Below are positions 26,617 through 35,759 of a DNA stretch of 64,000 nt, in pieces. A model generated the notes under the pieces. That model was not told where the DNA came from and did not search any database. It worked only from the letters and a program-made list of their open reading frames with translations. The position numbers were made by a program, and so were the translations under genes. Positions within the stretch are counted from its first letter, which is position 1. Each line of letters begins with the position of its first letter. Source of the DNA: Anaerohabitans sp964387285 (GTDB taxonomy: Bacteria; Zhuqueibacterota; Zhuqueibacteria; Residuimicrobiales; Residuimicrobiaceae); the NCBI GenBank assembly GCA_964387285.1, contig CAYLWO010000008.1, positions 1 to 64,000 of the forward strand, read 5' to 3'.

Positions 26617-26665
26617 GTGCGTATGCGTAGCGCAAGCCTCCTGGCTTGCGACTCTCGATCGCCCG
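26617..26665. repeat. GTAGCGCAAGCC palindromic repeat
   Basis: CGCAAGCC-TCCT-GGCTTGCG (26631-26650) preceded by GTATGCGTAG and followed by ACTCTCGATCGCCC. This is another common intergenic palindrome type. Related AAGCAAGCCTGCAAGCC text is at about 26540. Confidence 0.6.
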
Positions 26666-26853
26666 GCTGAGGTCTGCTGGGCGCAAGTTGGCGCGGCATA
26701 TTCATCCCGCAATCGATGAGAGCGCGCAGAATCAGTCGGTAACCGCTGTAACTTTTGGGACGAATGTCCCAATCCAGGTTACGCACCGGAGGAATCTCTG
26801 GTGCGATCGAAAATATACAGGCACTTTATGTGAAAACGATCATATGGATAACA

Positions 26854-26882
26854 CCCGGGGTCGCAGAAAATGCGACCCCGGG
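26854..26882. repeat. Hairpin related to the MITE-like element core
   Basis: CCCGGGGTCGCA (26854-26865) pairs perfectly with TGCGACCCCGGG. The flanks AACA and GTTCGTC match the corresponding part of the element at 15155-15193 (AACACCCGGGGTCAC... GTGACCCCGGGGTTGTTC). It is probably a fragment or relative of that element. Confidence 0.55.
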
Positions 26883-26971
26883 GTTCGTCAGCTGTTGGTT
26901 TCATTCCGCCATTTTATGCTTTATCAACAACGCCCCTGGTTTTTGTAAAGTGGACAGCTCAAAGCCGTTCA

Positions 26972-27362
26972 TCAGATGCCGTCTTTCTGATCCGGCCTGT
27001 TGAGTTGGTAGGCCAGCCAGATATGCTCCCGCTGATAATGTCTGCTGCCGGTCAGCGGGAAATAATCTCTATAGCATAAAGGGCGCAGCATCTTAATTCC
27101 TGAAAGCGGTTTTGCAATTCACGAATGGCAACGGACTTGTCGTTAATATCCCAGTTGGCAATGGCAGCAGCACCCAAACTCGAGTGAAAGGCGTAATCAT
27201 CAGGTTTGAAAAGGCCGGCGCCGTGCACAGGCCGGTAACAGTTCAGGCCGCAGGTATGATATTGATATCCGGTCGGTTCGCCATAATGATAACCTGCATG
27301 CCATAAAAAATCTTGATTCCGGACAAACATAGACCTCGCAGATTTGCAAAACCTGTGCGGTC
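26972..27362 (-). pseudogene. Remnant of an alpha-galactosidase-like (GH36/GH27-type) C-terminus
   Basis: On the minus strand from about 27362, a frame reads CKSARSMFVRNQDFLWHAGY, EPTGYQYHTCGLNCYRPVHG and FHSSLGAAAIANWDINDKSV. After a one-base shift near 27090 it continues LRPLCYRDYFPLTGSRHYQR and IWLAYQLNRPDQKDGI, to a stop at 26972-26974. The order and motifs match the end of GH36-like alpha-galactosidases (LRSDY...GxQxHTYGL...; RPLYYGDYYPLT...; AWQFDRPDxGEG). The N-terminal two thirds are missing and the frame is shifted, so it is a dead fragment. It abuts the stop of the SpoIIE-type phosphatase gene (27390). Confidence 0.65.
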
Positions 27363-27389
27363 CTGGAAACAGAGAATTTTGGCTGTTGA

Positions 27390-28946
27390 CTAGAGCAACT
27401 TGCAAATCACCGAAGTTATGTCATCTTCCTGAAATGCGTTGCCGACATGGGAACATACTTTTTCATAAAGAAGATTCGCAATCATCTGTGCCGGCTCGCT
27501 CCTGTGTGTTCTGATCACATCCAGGATTCGTTCGTAGCCGAACTCGGTATCATCCGCTGCATGCGCTTCGGAAAGGCCATCGGTAATAAAGACCACGAGA
27601 CTGCCTTGATTTAGCGGAACAGGCTCGCTTTTTTCGAACTTGTAATCCTTAATCCATCCCAGGGGGATGCCCGTGCTTTTCAGGGCAACAGGTTCGCCTG
27701 ATCCATTCACCAAAAAAGCCGGGACATGGCCGGCGCTGGCGTATTCCAGCATTTTTTTCTCCGGATCGATGCGGGCCATCATCAGGGTGACATAATGATT
27801 ATTGCCAAGGTCATTATAGAGTTCCTGATTTAACGCGTTCAGGATCACGGCCGGATCCGTACTCATTTTTGTCAGTGCGCGTAAATACGCCCGGGTTCCA
27901 GCCATGATGAGAGCTGCGCCAATGCCGTGCCCGGACACGTCGGCAATGCACAGGCCGGTGGACCCGTCGAACATGGTAAAGTAATCATAGTAATCCCCGC
28001 TGGTTTGCACAGCAGAATGGGAAAAGCAGGCGATATCGAATCCGGGCAATGTCTTTTGCGCTTTGCTCAGGTGCGATTGCACTTCCTGGGCGATGCGCAT
28101 CTGGAACTCGTGTTCCTGGCGATGCTTTCGGTCCGTGATGTCCCTGATCACAGAGACATAATTAGAGATATTTTCCTCCTGATCCTTCATCGGTGTAATG
28201 GTCTGTTCACACCAATACAGTTCGCCATTCTTCTTTTTGTTGATGATCGATGCTTGCCAGGGCTTGCCATGGGATATGGTCTTCCACATCTTTTTATAGA
28301 AGGTCTTATCATGTCGTCCCGACTGGAGAACGTTGGGGTTTTTACCGAGGATCTCGCTTTTCGCATAGCCGGTGGTCTTTTCAAAGGCCGGATTAACATA
28401 AACAATAGCGCCCATGGGATCGGTGATGACCACGCTGTCAGCCGTCTGTTCAACCGCGCTGGACAGTTTTTTCAACTCCTGTTCGCTCTGTAGAGTTTTT
28501 TTAATAGCGTATTTTTCTCTGGTGACATCTCGGATAATTACGGTGCCGCCGTTGGGATTTCCGGCAGCATCGCGAATGGGACCGGCAGAAACGTTGATGA
28601 AAACACCTTCCGGCCGTTCTGCATTTTTAATGAAAATCAATTCGTCATGGACTTGCTTGTTTTTCATGGCCAGTGCCAGCGGCAACTGCTCGGATGGGTA
28701 GGGCGTTACCTGATCGGGATAAAAACAGCCGAATACGGCGGTCCATTGGCTGGGGTCCACATCTTGCCGGACGATGCCCAGGATATCCTGCGCAACACGA
28801 TTAAAATAAATAAATTTGCCGTCCCGATCGGCAATAATGACTCCCTCGGCGATGCTGTTGATTATGGACTGCAAGGTCTCGCTCTGTCGGAGTGAATTCT
28901 CTGTCCATGCCATTTCGCCCAAATCTTGTAGAATGTCGAATTTCAT
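27390..28946 (-). CDS. PAS-PAS-SpoIIE (PP2C-type) serine phosphatase, RsbU-like
   Basis: About 518 aa from ATG 28946. The frame is open to a TTG at 28988 and neither start has a good ribosome site, so the N-terminus is uncertain. Two PAS sensor domains: the first from IINSIAEGVIIADRDGKFIY to VIIRDVTREK, the second from SAVEQTADSVVITDPMGAIV to VIRDITDRKH. Then comes a SpoIIE/PP2C domain with metal-binding aspartates in QTSGDYYDYF, CIADVSGHGIGAALIMAG, VFITDGLSEAH and EDDITSVI. Such proteins dephosphorylate an anti-anti-sigma factor (STAS) in partner-switching control. No STAS or anti-sigma gene is adjacent. No transmembrane helix, so it is cytosolic. Confidence 0.9.
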   Translation of the reverse strand: MKFDILQDLGEMAWTENSLRQSETLQSIINSIAEGVIIADRDGKFIYFNRVAQDILGIVRQDVDPSQWTAVFGCFYPDQVTPYPSEQLPLALAMKNKQVHDELIFIKNAERPEGVFINVSAGPIRDAAGNPNGGTVIIRDVTREKYAIKKTLQSEQELKKLSSAVEQTADSVVITDPMGAIVYVNPAFEKTTGYAKSEILGKNPNVLQSGRHDKTFYKKMWKTISHGKPWQASIINKKKNGELYWCEQTITPMKDQEENISNYVSVIRDITDRKHRQEHEFQMRIAQEVQSHLSKAQKTLPGFDIACFSHSAVQTSGDYYDYFTMFDGSTGLCIADVSGHGIGAALIMAGTRAYLRALTKMSTDPAVILNALNQELYNDLGNNHYVTLMMARIDPEKKMLEYASAGHVPAFLVNGSGEPVALKSTGIPLGWIKDYKFEKSEPVPLNQGSLVVFITDGLSEAHAADDTEFGYERILDVIRTHRSEPAQMIANLLYEKVCSHVGNAFQEDDITSVICKLL

Positions 28947-29250
28947 ATTGATCAGATTTTCTTTGGCGCTTTTAAACCAATTGGCCAAGTTGAATGCTAG
29001 TTTATAATGAAAACAATCTTATACCGGTGATAAATTCCGTATAACCGACTCTATCTTGCTTTCAATTGTATTTTGCTTTATGCCTTTTTGATGCTGTCTG
29101 GGCATTCCAAAATGCTGTGATGCTCATGGCGGCTTTTTCCCCTATTCTGATCCGGTCAATCTTTTTGTTGATTTGAGCCTGATGAATGTTTAATTTGAAA
29201 TGGAACGAGTTATCATACTAAAAAACCGATGTCTTAAATGAGAGAATAAA

Positions 29251-31167
29251 ATGCCTGGTCTTCGACTTTTTCTGCTGCTCATTTGCGTCCCTCTGTTTCT
29301 TTATGCTGCTGACAAAGATATTTTTCTCAAACAGCTGGCACAATGGCAGCCACAATCAGCAGCGCATCCCCGGCTCTATCGCGACGCCATGGCCAGATTG
29401 GTCAAACAAAAAAACAAACGAGTCGAGTCATTTTTAACGCGTTGCGATTCGGTCGTTGTCAAACCCATGCCTGATTATCGCGATTATCATGGCATGCGTC
29501 ATCGAGCAATGAATCAAGCGCAAGACCTGGCCTTTGCGTTTGCATTGACAGGACGGCGACTATATGGAGACCGCATGGCCGCTATTGTGCGGCAGATGCT
29601 GGTTTGGCCGGATTGGGTTTATACTGAACACAAACCGCTCACGGTAGACCTGGGGGTAGCTACGGTTGCACGTTGTTTGGCTTTTTGTTATGATTTTGCT
29701 TATTCCGCTTTCAACAAAGCGGAACGCAGTCAAATAGAAATGGCTGTCGTGCAACGTGCTTTGCACCCTTTCAAGCGAGTGTATCAGAATAAATCGGAAA
29801 AATGGACTGAGGTTCATCATAATTGGCGGTCCGTGATTTGCGGTAAAATGGGCGTGGCCGTGCTCGCTTTTTGGCAACACTGTCCTGATGCACAAAAAAT
29901 TCTGCTGCATGCCGTGGACGGTGTGGCCGATGTGTTGGATCATGCTGATCCGTCAGGAGGATGGGAAGAGGGGGTTCATTATTGGGGTTACGGCATCGGC
30001 GAGGCCGCTTTTTTTATCGAAGCGCTCTATCGCGTCAGCAATGGTCTGGTCGATATGTATCGTTCGCCGTTTTTAAGCAATACGGGAAATTTCGGGCTGC
30101 ATATGCGCACTCCCGCAGGATTGTGTTTTAATTTTTCGGATTGTGAAAGTCATGCTCCGCTGCCCTGGCTTTTGGGACTCTTGGCTGATCACTACAAGAA
30201 TCCACACTGGCAATGGAGCAGCGGCCAGGAGATCGGCTCTGACTGGCCGGATCTGTTGTTCTATGATCCCTTTCTCTTTGCACAGCAACCGGACACCACC
30301 ATGCTGGGTTTTTGCTTTCCTGGTGCCAGCGTTGCTGCCATACGAAGCAGTTGGCAGCACGACGCGCTATTTCTGGGATTGAAGAGCGGCAGCCCTCTGG
30401 CCAATCATGGTCATCTGGATTTGAACTCTTTCGTGCTGCATGCTTTTGGCGTACCGTTGCTTATTGATGAGGAGACCTGGCCCTATGCGCATAGTCTTGG
30501 TTTTTTCGATGTTGCAGAACAACGCTGGAATTTCGAAGCCAATCACACGCTGGGACACAACACGTTATTAGTGGATGGCCAGGGTCAGGAATTCAAACCG
30601 AGCACAGCAGGACGCATTCTGTCTTTTGATATGCAGCCATCTAAACAAACGGCCGTATTGGAAGCGGATTCTGCCTATGGAAGGTTGTTGAGCCGTTTCC
30701 GTCGTTATAGCACAGTTTTGGCCGGCAGGGCAGTGATAGTGGTGGATGATATCAGGGCTGAGGGTTTGCGCAAACTGGAATGGCTGGCCAACTATCGGCA
30801 ACACGCAGAAGAAATCCATGACGGCCTGTTATTGGTGAAAAACGATTCGGTTCATCTGGCTATTGATTTTCTCCGGCCTGCTGCAACCGAAGCGCGGGTG
30901 ATCACTTTTTCGCGTTCTGTCACCGGGTATGATGCCACCTACACAAAGGCGGGTCTGGCGCACAGTTGGTTCTCGGTCAGGCCGTTGCACCGGCAAAAGC
31001 AGTACCGCTTTGTCACTGTCCTGATGCCGTATCGTGAGTCCAGGCCATTTTATACAGCGCGCATCCTTTCCGAGTCGGAAGAGCAACTCACGTTGGTTGT
31101 TGATCTGCAGGAGCGCTCTTTTACCATCGAATATGATTTTGCAGATTGTCGGGTGCAGGTTAGGTGA
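29251..31167 (+). CDS. Heparinase II/III-family polysaccharide lyase
   Basis: 638 aa with signal peptide (MPGLRLFLLLICVPLFLYAA). An N-terminal alpha-toroid has EVHHNWRSVICGKMG and DPSGGWEEGVHYWGYGIGEA; the C-terminal beta-sandwich has SGSPLANHGHLDLNSFVLHA, NHTLGHNTLLVDGQGQ and RAVIVVDDI, all typical of heparinase II/III-type lyases that cleave uronic-acid polysaccharides by beta-elimination. Candidate catalytic groups are the His-Asn-Trp stretch and the NHGHLD histidines. The substrate (heparan-like, alginate-like or bacterial uronan) cannot be read. It stands alone, divergent from the phosphatase gene and convergent with a lipoprotein gene 41 bases on. Confidence 0.88.
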   Translation: MPGLRLFLLLICVPLFLYAADKDIFLKQLAQWQPQSAAHPRLYRDAMARLVKQKNKRVESFLTRCDSVVVKPMPDYRDYHGMRHRAMNQAQDLAFAFALTGRRLYGDRMAAIVRQMLVWPDWVYTEHKPLTVDLGVATVARCLAFCYDFAYSAFNKAERSQIEMAVVQRALHPFKRVYQNKSEKWTEVHHNWRSVICGKMGVAVLAFWQHCPDAQKILLHAVDGVADVLDHADPSGGWEEGVHYWGYGIGEAAFFIEALYRVSNGLVDMYRSPFLSNTGNFGLHMRTPAGLCFNFSDCESHAPLPWLLGLLADHYKNPHWQWSSGQEIGSDWPDLLFYDPFLFAQQPDTTMLGFCFPGASVAAIRSSWQHDALFLGLKSGSPLANHGHLDLNSFVLHAFGVPLLIDEETWPYAHSLGFFDVAEQRWNFEANHTLGHNTLLVDGQGQEFKPSTAGRILSFDMQPSKQTAVLEADSAYGRLLSRFRRYSTVLAGRAVIVVDDIRAEGLRKLEWLANYRQHAEEIHDGLLLVKNDSVHLAIDFLRPAATEARVITFSRSVTGYDATYTKAGLAHSWFSVRPLHRQKQYRFVTVLMPYRESRPFYTARILSESEEQLTLVVDLQERSFTIEYDFADCRVQVR

Positions 31168-31208
31168 TCAGTCAAACTTTTTTTTAGCAGGAAATCGCGT
31201 TATAACAG

Positions 31209-32972
31209 CTAATCCTCAAACTGGCCATGCAATAAAAGTCCGGCATCACGTGTCACCATGCCGTACGCGACAAGATGTTTATCTGCAGCCCAAACACCAT
31301 TGATATGTATTGATTCCGCAACAGGCATTTCGATTTTCCGCCATTGGCCGCCCCTGAAACAGAGCCACATGCCGGCTTGGCTAGCGGTAAAAATGAAGTC
31401 GTCCGTTCCACTGATATAATCCCCATTATTGTACAACAATTTCTTCCAGGCGCTGCCGTCCCATTGAAAAACACCACCGCTTGCTGAATATAATTCTCCT
31501 TTTGTCGAGCACCAAAAATCGTTACGGCCCCATTTAAAACTTTCGTAAGTGGAAAAGCGATCCATCACTTCCCAGACCCCATTGGACAATCGAAGAAAGT
31601 AATAGTAATTAATACTCATGATGTCGGTAGAGAGCATGACCAAACCTTGCATAAATGCTTCGTTGCCGCCGCCGACCATGATTTCATACCAGGGTTGATA
31701 ATTGACTGGAATAGCGACATTCCGTTTTTGCCAGTTGACGCCATCGAAATGGAGCAATAGACCAGCACTGCCGCCGGCCCATATATCTGTGGATGAGCTT
31801 CCCCAGATTGAGCGTAGAATTGTGCTGAACTGATCGCTCTCCAACCTTTTCCACACAACGCCGTCGTAATGCAATACAACGCCTTTATACAAACTACCAG
31901 ACCAGGATCCTCCGCAAACCCAAATATCGTCGATGTTAAACCCGAATATGCTGAACAATTCGATTCGTTCGTCAGCGCTGGTTTTAAAACCATCCAAATT
32001 TAAAATCTCAGAAATGCCGTAGCCATCGTATTTATAAATTGCAGATCTGACATAATAGCCGCCATTCAAGACACTGCCAGTGAAATACAACTGCTCAATG
32101 GATGTTCCCCATTTACTCGAAATACCGAAATTTTCAATTCTTACTGATTTCCAGCTGATGGATTTCCTGGTCAGAAAAAAATTGACATTGGCATTGTTGG
32201 CGACTGTCAAACTGGTATCCAGTGTTCTATACCCGGGACAGGTAATGTGAAATGTATATTCCCCTTTCAGCAAATCATTTATTGAATAGGCGCCCCCTGC
32301 GGCGCTGGTGTCGATTTTATCCGCCACGGTGATGATGGCGTTTGCGAGAGCTGCGTAATTTTCTTTGTCATAGAAGCATCCCTTGACTTGAAGGAGCAGG
32401 GGAGTGGTTTGCCTGAGATAAAAATGGACATCCATATTTGTATGTACCGTCAAGGTTGTGTCAAGCGCATCATAGGAAAGGCAAATAACCTTAAAATGAT
32501 TTTGTCCGAATTTTACTCCCTCCAGTATGAAGGATCCGTCGGCAGCACTCGTATCGCTCTGACTGCTTGCGGTAATGATCGCATTTGCCAGAGGCGTCGA
32601 ATTCTTTTTATTATAGACATGTCCTGTTACCTGAAACACTGCAGCGGGTGAATGGGTGAGGTGGAAAATAACCTCAGTGTTTGTATTCACGGTCAAAGCG
32701 GTGTCAAGTGTATTGTAGGACGGACAGGAAATTCTGAAAATGTAATTGCCTTTTTGAAGTCCACGGATGGCAAAGACGCCCTTTTTATCTGTGGTATCAT
32801 TCTTATCAGCAACCGTTATCATTGCCAGGTCAATCGGCAAATTCGTGAATTTATCCACTATTTTCCCTTTAACGGAAAACAGCTGGTCTGCTGAAACAGG
32901 ATTCTTTTTATTACACGTCGCTGAGATAAAGAGCATGATGAAGGATACGGTAAAAATGATTTTTTTTAACAT
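31209..32972 (-). CDS. Lipoprotein-like protein: three CarboxypepD_reg-like repeats plus beta-propeller-like C-terminus
   Basis: 587 aa from ATG 32972, which has AAGGAGGG 4 bases upstream. The N-terminus MLKKIIFTVSFIMLFISATC ends in a cysteine with a slightly irregular lipobox (S-A-T-C). Three tandem ~85-residue beta-sandwich repeats follow, each with the pattern VxGxxxDK...PLANAIITV...DTSA.DG.. and ...CPxYxTLDTxLTV. Then about 330 residues with W-rich blades such as DIWAGGSAGLLLHFDGVNW and DDIWVCGG resemble propeller or WD-like surface sensors. No enzyme motif seen. It may be a cell-surface binding protein. Convergent with the lyase at 31167. Confidence 0.75.
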   Translation of the reverse strand: MLKKIIFTVSFIMLFISATCNKKNPVSADQLFSVKGKIVDKFTNLPIDLAMITVADKNDTTDKKGVFAIRGLQKGNYIFRISCPSYNTLDTALTVNTNTEVIFHLTHSPAAVFQVTGHVYNKKNSTPLANAIITASSQSDTSAADGSFILEGVKFGQNHFKVICLSYDALDTTLTVHTNMDVHFYLRQTTPLLLQVKGCFYDKENYAALANAIITVADKIDTSAAGGAYSINDLLKGEYTFHITCPGYRTLDTSLTVANNANVNFFLTRKSISWKSVRIENFGISSKWGTSIEQLYFTGSVLNGGYYVRSAIYKYDGYGISEILNLDGFKTSADERIELFSIFGFNIDDIWVCGGSWSGSLYKGVVLHYDGVVWKRLESDQFSTILRSIWGSSSTDIWAGGSAGLLLHFDGVNWQKRNVAIPVNYQPWYEIMVGGGNEAFMQGLVMLSTDIMSINYYYFLRLSNGVWEVMDRFSTYESFKWGRNDFWCSTKGELYSASGGVFQWDGSAWKKLLYNNGDYISGTDDFIFTASQAGMWLCFRGGQWRKIEMPVAESIHINGVWAADKHLVAYGMVTRDAGLLLHGQFED

Positions 32973-33007
32973 GAATCCCTCCTTATGCAACGCCGGATCG
33001 AAATCTG

Positions 33008-34567
33008 TCATCCCTTAAACCGTTTGACGTCTATATCATATTTCTCGATCTTGTAACCCATAATGCGTTCGGTGGTGTCCAGCAACCGGGCGGCGCGGGC
33101 GCGATTGCCGCGGCTGGATTTCAGCGCGTCTTGAATCAACTCTTTTTCATAGGCCGCTACCGATTCTTCCAGAGATCGGCGCGGTTGTGTGCCGCTGCTG
33201 TCCGCTGTTTGCAGCGTGGGCGGCAAATGATAGCTGTGCAGCACCTGATCCTCGCACACCAGCACCGCGCTTTCGATGCAGTTTTCCAATTCACGCACAT
33301 TGCCCGGCCAGTGATACTGTTCCAGCATGTCAATAGCCGGCGTGGAGATGCGTTTGATGTTCTTTTGATGCTTGCGGCCGTATTTGAGCATAAAGTGATC
33401 CGCCAGCAGCAGAATGTCCGACTTGCGTTCGCGCAAGGGCGGCAGCAGGATGGAAAAGACATTCAGACGATAATACAAATCTTCACGAAATTTGCCGGTC
33501 TCCATCAACTTTTCCAGATTGGCATTGGTCGCGGCAATTACGCGCACATCTACCTTTAAAGTCTGCACGCCGCCAACGCGTTCGAACTCTTGCTCCTGCA
33601 ACACCCGCAGCAGCTTGACCTGGGTCATTTGCGAGAGATCGCCGATCTCGTCGAGAAAAATGGTCCCGCCGTCGGCCAGTTCAAATCGCCCTTTTTTTGC
33701 AGAGACCGCGCCGGTAAAAGCCCCTTTTTCATAGCCGAAAAATTCCGATTCGATCAGAGTTTCCGGGATGGCCGCACAATTGACGCGGATGAACGGCTTG
33801 TCGCTGCGCAACGAGTTGTAATGTATGGCCTGCGCGATGAGTTCTTTGCCGGTGCCGCTCTCCCCGCGAATCAATACGGTGGTGTTGGCCCGCGCCACCT
33901 GCGTGACTTTTTCATACACGTCGCGCATCTCGTTGCTGTTGCCGATAATATTGTGAAAACTGTGTTCCTGCTGCAGCTTGTGTTTGAGCATGACGTTTTC
34001 ATCGATCAAGGATTGCCGCTCGCGCTCGATGGCCTGTCGCAAGCGGATGGGCTGCAGCAGGGCGGAGGCCACCAGGGTGACGAACTTTATGGCGCTGTCA
34101 TAATCGCGGCGCGGATTGTAAGGCAGATTGACGATCAGCACGCCCAAAGTCGTGTAATCCAGCATAATGGGCACGCCGATAAAAGACTGCTCTTTTTCCA
34201 CGTCGGCGTCCCAGGAACGCATGCGATTGAGAAACAACGGTTCTTTGCTGACCTGGGGTACGATAACGGGTTTGCCGGTCACGGCGATGCGCCCGGTTAA
34301 ACCTTCGCCCATTTTATATTTGGTGCGATTGGGCAGATCGCGATAACCGATGCCCGCGGCGGTTTCCAACGTTTGTCCATCCTCATTGATGAGAAATACG
34401 GCGCCGGAAATGATGTGGTAGGATTTTTCCAGAATTTGCAAAGTGACGCGCAACGCCTCGGTCAACTCGGCGCTGCGGCTGACCGCCTGATTGATCTCGA
34501 TGAGAATGGAAAGTTGCCGATCCATTCCGGCGGCGCTGCCGCTTTTTTTACTGCTGGTCGGATTCAT
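33008..34567 (-). CDS. Sigma-54-dependent activator, GAF-AAA+-HTH (NifA-like)
   Basis: 519 aa; AGGAAAAGTC before the ATG. Layout: GAF sensor (about 20-180, TLQILEKSYHIISGAVFLIN, GLTGRIAVTGKPVIVPQV), AAA+ domain with Walker A GESGTGKE, the sigma-54 contact loop GAFTGA, Walker B GGTIFLDEIGDL and arginine-finger region FREDLYYRLNVF, and a Fis-type HTH (SRGNRARAARLLDTTERIMG). It activates RNA polymerase with sigma-54. The NifA-like domain order does not mean nitrogen fixation: no nif gene is present. Its stop lies 35 bases upstream of the lipoprotein start (32972), so both may share a transcript. Confidence 0.93.
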   Translation of the reverse strand: MNPTSSKKSGSAAGMDRQLSILIEINQAVSRSAELTEALRVTLQILEKSYHIISGAVFLINEDGQTLETAAGIGYRDLPNRTKYKMGEGLTGRIAVTGKPVIVPQVSKEPLFLNRMRSWDADVEKEQSFIGVPIMLDYTTLGVLIVNLPYNPRRDYDSAIKFVTLVASALLQPIRLRQAIERERQSLIDENVMLKHKLQQEHSFHNIIGNSNEMRDVYEKVTQVARANTTVLIRGESGTGKELIAQAIHYNSLRSDKPFIRVNCAAIPETLIESEFFGYEKGAFTGAVSAKKGRFELADGGTIFLDEIGDLSQMTQVKLLRVLQEQEFERVGGVQTLKVDVRVIAATNANLEKLMETGKFREDLYYRLNVFSILLPPLRERKSDILLLADHFMLKYGRKHQKNIKRISTPAIDMLEQYHWPGNVRELENCIESAVLVCEDQVLHSYHLPPTLQTADSSGTQPRRSLEESVAAYEKELIQDALKSSRGNRARAARLLDTTERIMGYKIEKYDIDVKRFKG

Positions 34568-34664
34568 GACTTTTCCTGCAAAAACGTGACATACGAAAAA
34601 GGTTTATTTCTCCAGGTAAGATACAAAATTGTAGGAAAATAGGAAAGTATTTTTCAAAAAATTT

Positions 34665-34732
34665 TTTACCCTGGGGGAAGCAGTACAATCCGTCGGGACC
34701 GTCCAATTTGGTTCAGCCTCCACCAGGGTAAA
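34665..34732 (-). terminator. Large inverted repeat, possible terminator of the esterase gene
   Basis: TTTACCCTGG (34665-34674) and CCAGGGTAAA (34723-34732) are perfect 10-base complements 48 bases apart. Read on the minus strand it directly follows the esterase stop and ends in AAAATTTTTT. The long loop makes this only a tentative terminator; it could instead be a regulator site in the leader region. Confidence 0.35.
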
Positions 34733-34734
34733 TT

Positions 34735-35691
34735 TCAGGCATCAGTCATTAAGATCGGTGCATGGCCATTTGCATTATTCTTAATAAATGCGCCGATCTC
34801 TTGCATGGCGGCCGTGGCTTCAGGAAACAGCGGTGCGCATACCGGGTAACAGTGAAACATGCCTTCGCCGATGTTTAGCGTGACGTCTACTTTAGCTGCG
34901 CGCGCCCGGTCAGCGAATCGCACGGCATCGTCACGCAAGAGTTCGTCGTTGCCGACAAAAATGAGCAAGGGCGGTAATCCTGTGAGATCTCCATAAAGCG
35001 GCGAGATATAAGGGAGTCTGGCATCCTGATCGCCAACATAGTACTTGCTGAATACGGTCCAGGATTCCCGCCAGGTCAACAGATCCACCTTTTCGTTGCT
35101 TTTCAGCGATTCGCCGGTGCATAGCAAATCAGTCCAGGGCGACAGCGCGACCGCTGCTGCCGGGAGCGGCAGACCTTTGTCCTTGAGCGCCAATAAAGCA
35201 GCGAGGCAGAGGCCGCCGCCGGCAGAATCACCCATAAAGACAATGTGCTGCGGCAAAATTCCCTGATTCAGCAAAAAGTGATAGGCATCCAGACTGTCGT
35301 GCAGAGCGGCTGGAAACAGGTGTTCCGGCGCTAAACGATAATCAAACGTCAGTGCGGATACACCGCCGGCGGCCGCCACCTTGGCTACATGCGGACGATG
35401 ACCCTGTGCCGAGCCGAGGACATACCCACCACCGTGAAAATACAGAATCGCCTTTTTCTTGTTTTTATCCGGCGTCAACACCCATTCGGCATAGCGGCCA
35501 TTGATCTCGCAGGCTTGCACAGTGATGCCGGCCGGCATTTTGCTGAAAAGTCTGCCGGCGCGTTCCGTTTTGCGGCGTAGATCGGGGATGGAGGTGTTCC
35601 AGTCCACCATGGGTTTTCTTTTAAATTGAAAACGCAGTATGTTCTGATAACGAAGCATGAAAATGAAAAAGCGGCTTTTAAAACTGGACAT
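34735..35691 (-). CDS. Alpha/beta hydrolase, HSL-type esterase/lipase
   Basis: 318 aa; GGAG about 7 bases before the ATG. Hormone-sensitive-lipase features: oxyanion motif YFHGGGYVLGS, nucleophile elbow FMGDSAGGGLC, acid region PLLIFVGNDELLRDD and catalytic His in GEGMFHCYPVC. It probably hydrolyses short acyl esters in the cytosol; no signal peptide, though the N-terminus (SSFKSRFFIFMLRYQNILRF) is basic and hydrophobic. The TetR-type gene ends 68 bases upstream on the same strand, so the two probably form a regulator-enzyme pair. Confidence 0.92.
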   Translation of the reverse strand: MSSFKSRFFIFMLRYQNILRFQFKRKPMVDWNTSIPDLRRKTERAGRLFSKMPAGITVQACEINGRYAEWVLTPDKNKKKAILYFHGGGYVLGSAQGHRPHVAKVAAAGGVSALTFDYRLAPEHLFPAALHDSLDAYHFLLNQGILPQHIVFMGDSAGGGLCLAALLALKDKGLPLPAAAVALSPWTDLLCTGESLKSNEKVDLLTWRESWTVFSKYYVGDQDARLPYISPLYGDLTGLPPLLIFVGNDELLRDDAVRFADRARAAKVDVTLNIGEGMFHCYPVCAPLFPEATAAMQEIGAFIKNNANGHAPILMTDA

Positions 35692-35759
35692 ACTGTTTCT
35701 CCATCATTAAAATGAAGCTGAATTGAGCGATCGCCAGAACAATTTTGTGCTGATTTCAC

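Noticed and set aside
34665..34732. Attachment site or transposon end
   Set aside because: The 10-bp inverted arms are isolated, with no integrase, duplication or second copy; kept only as a weak terminator candidate.
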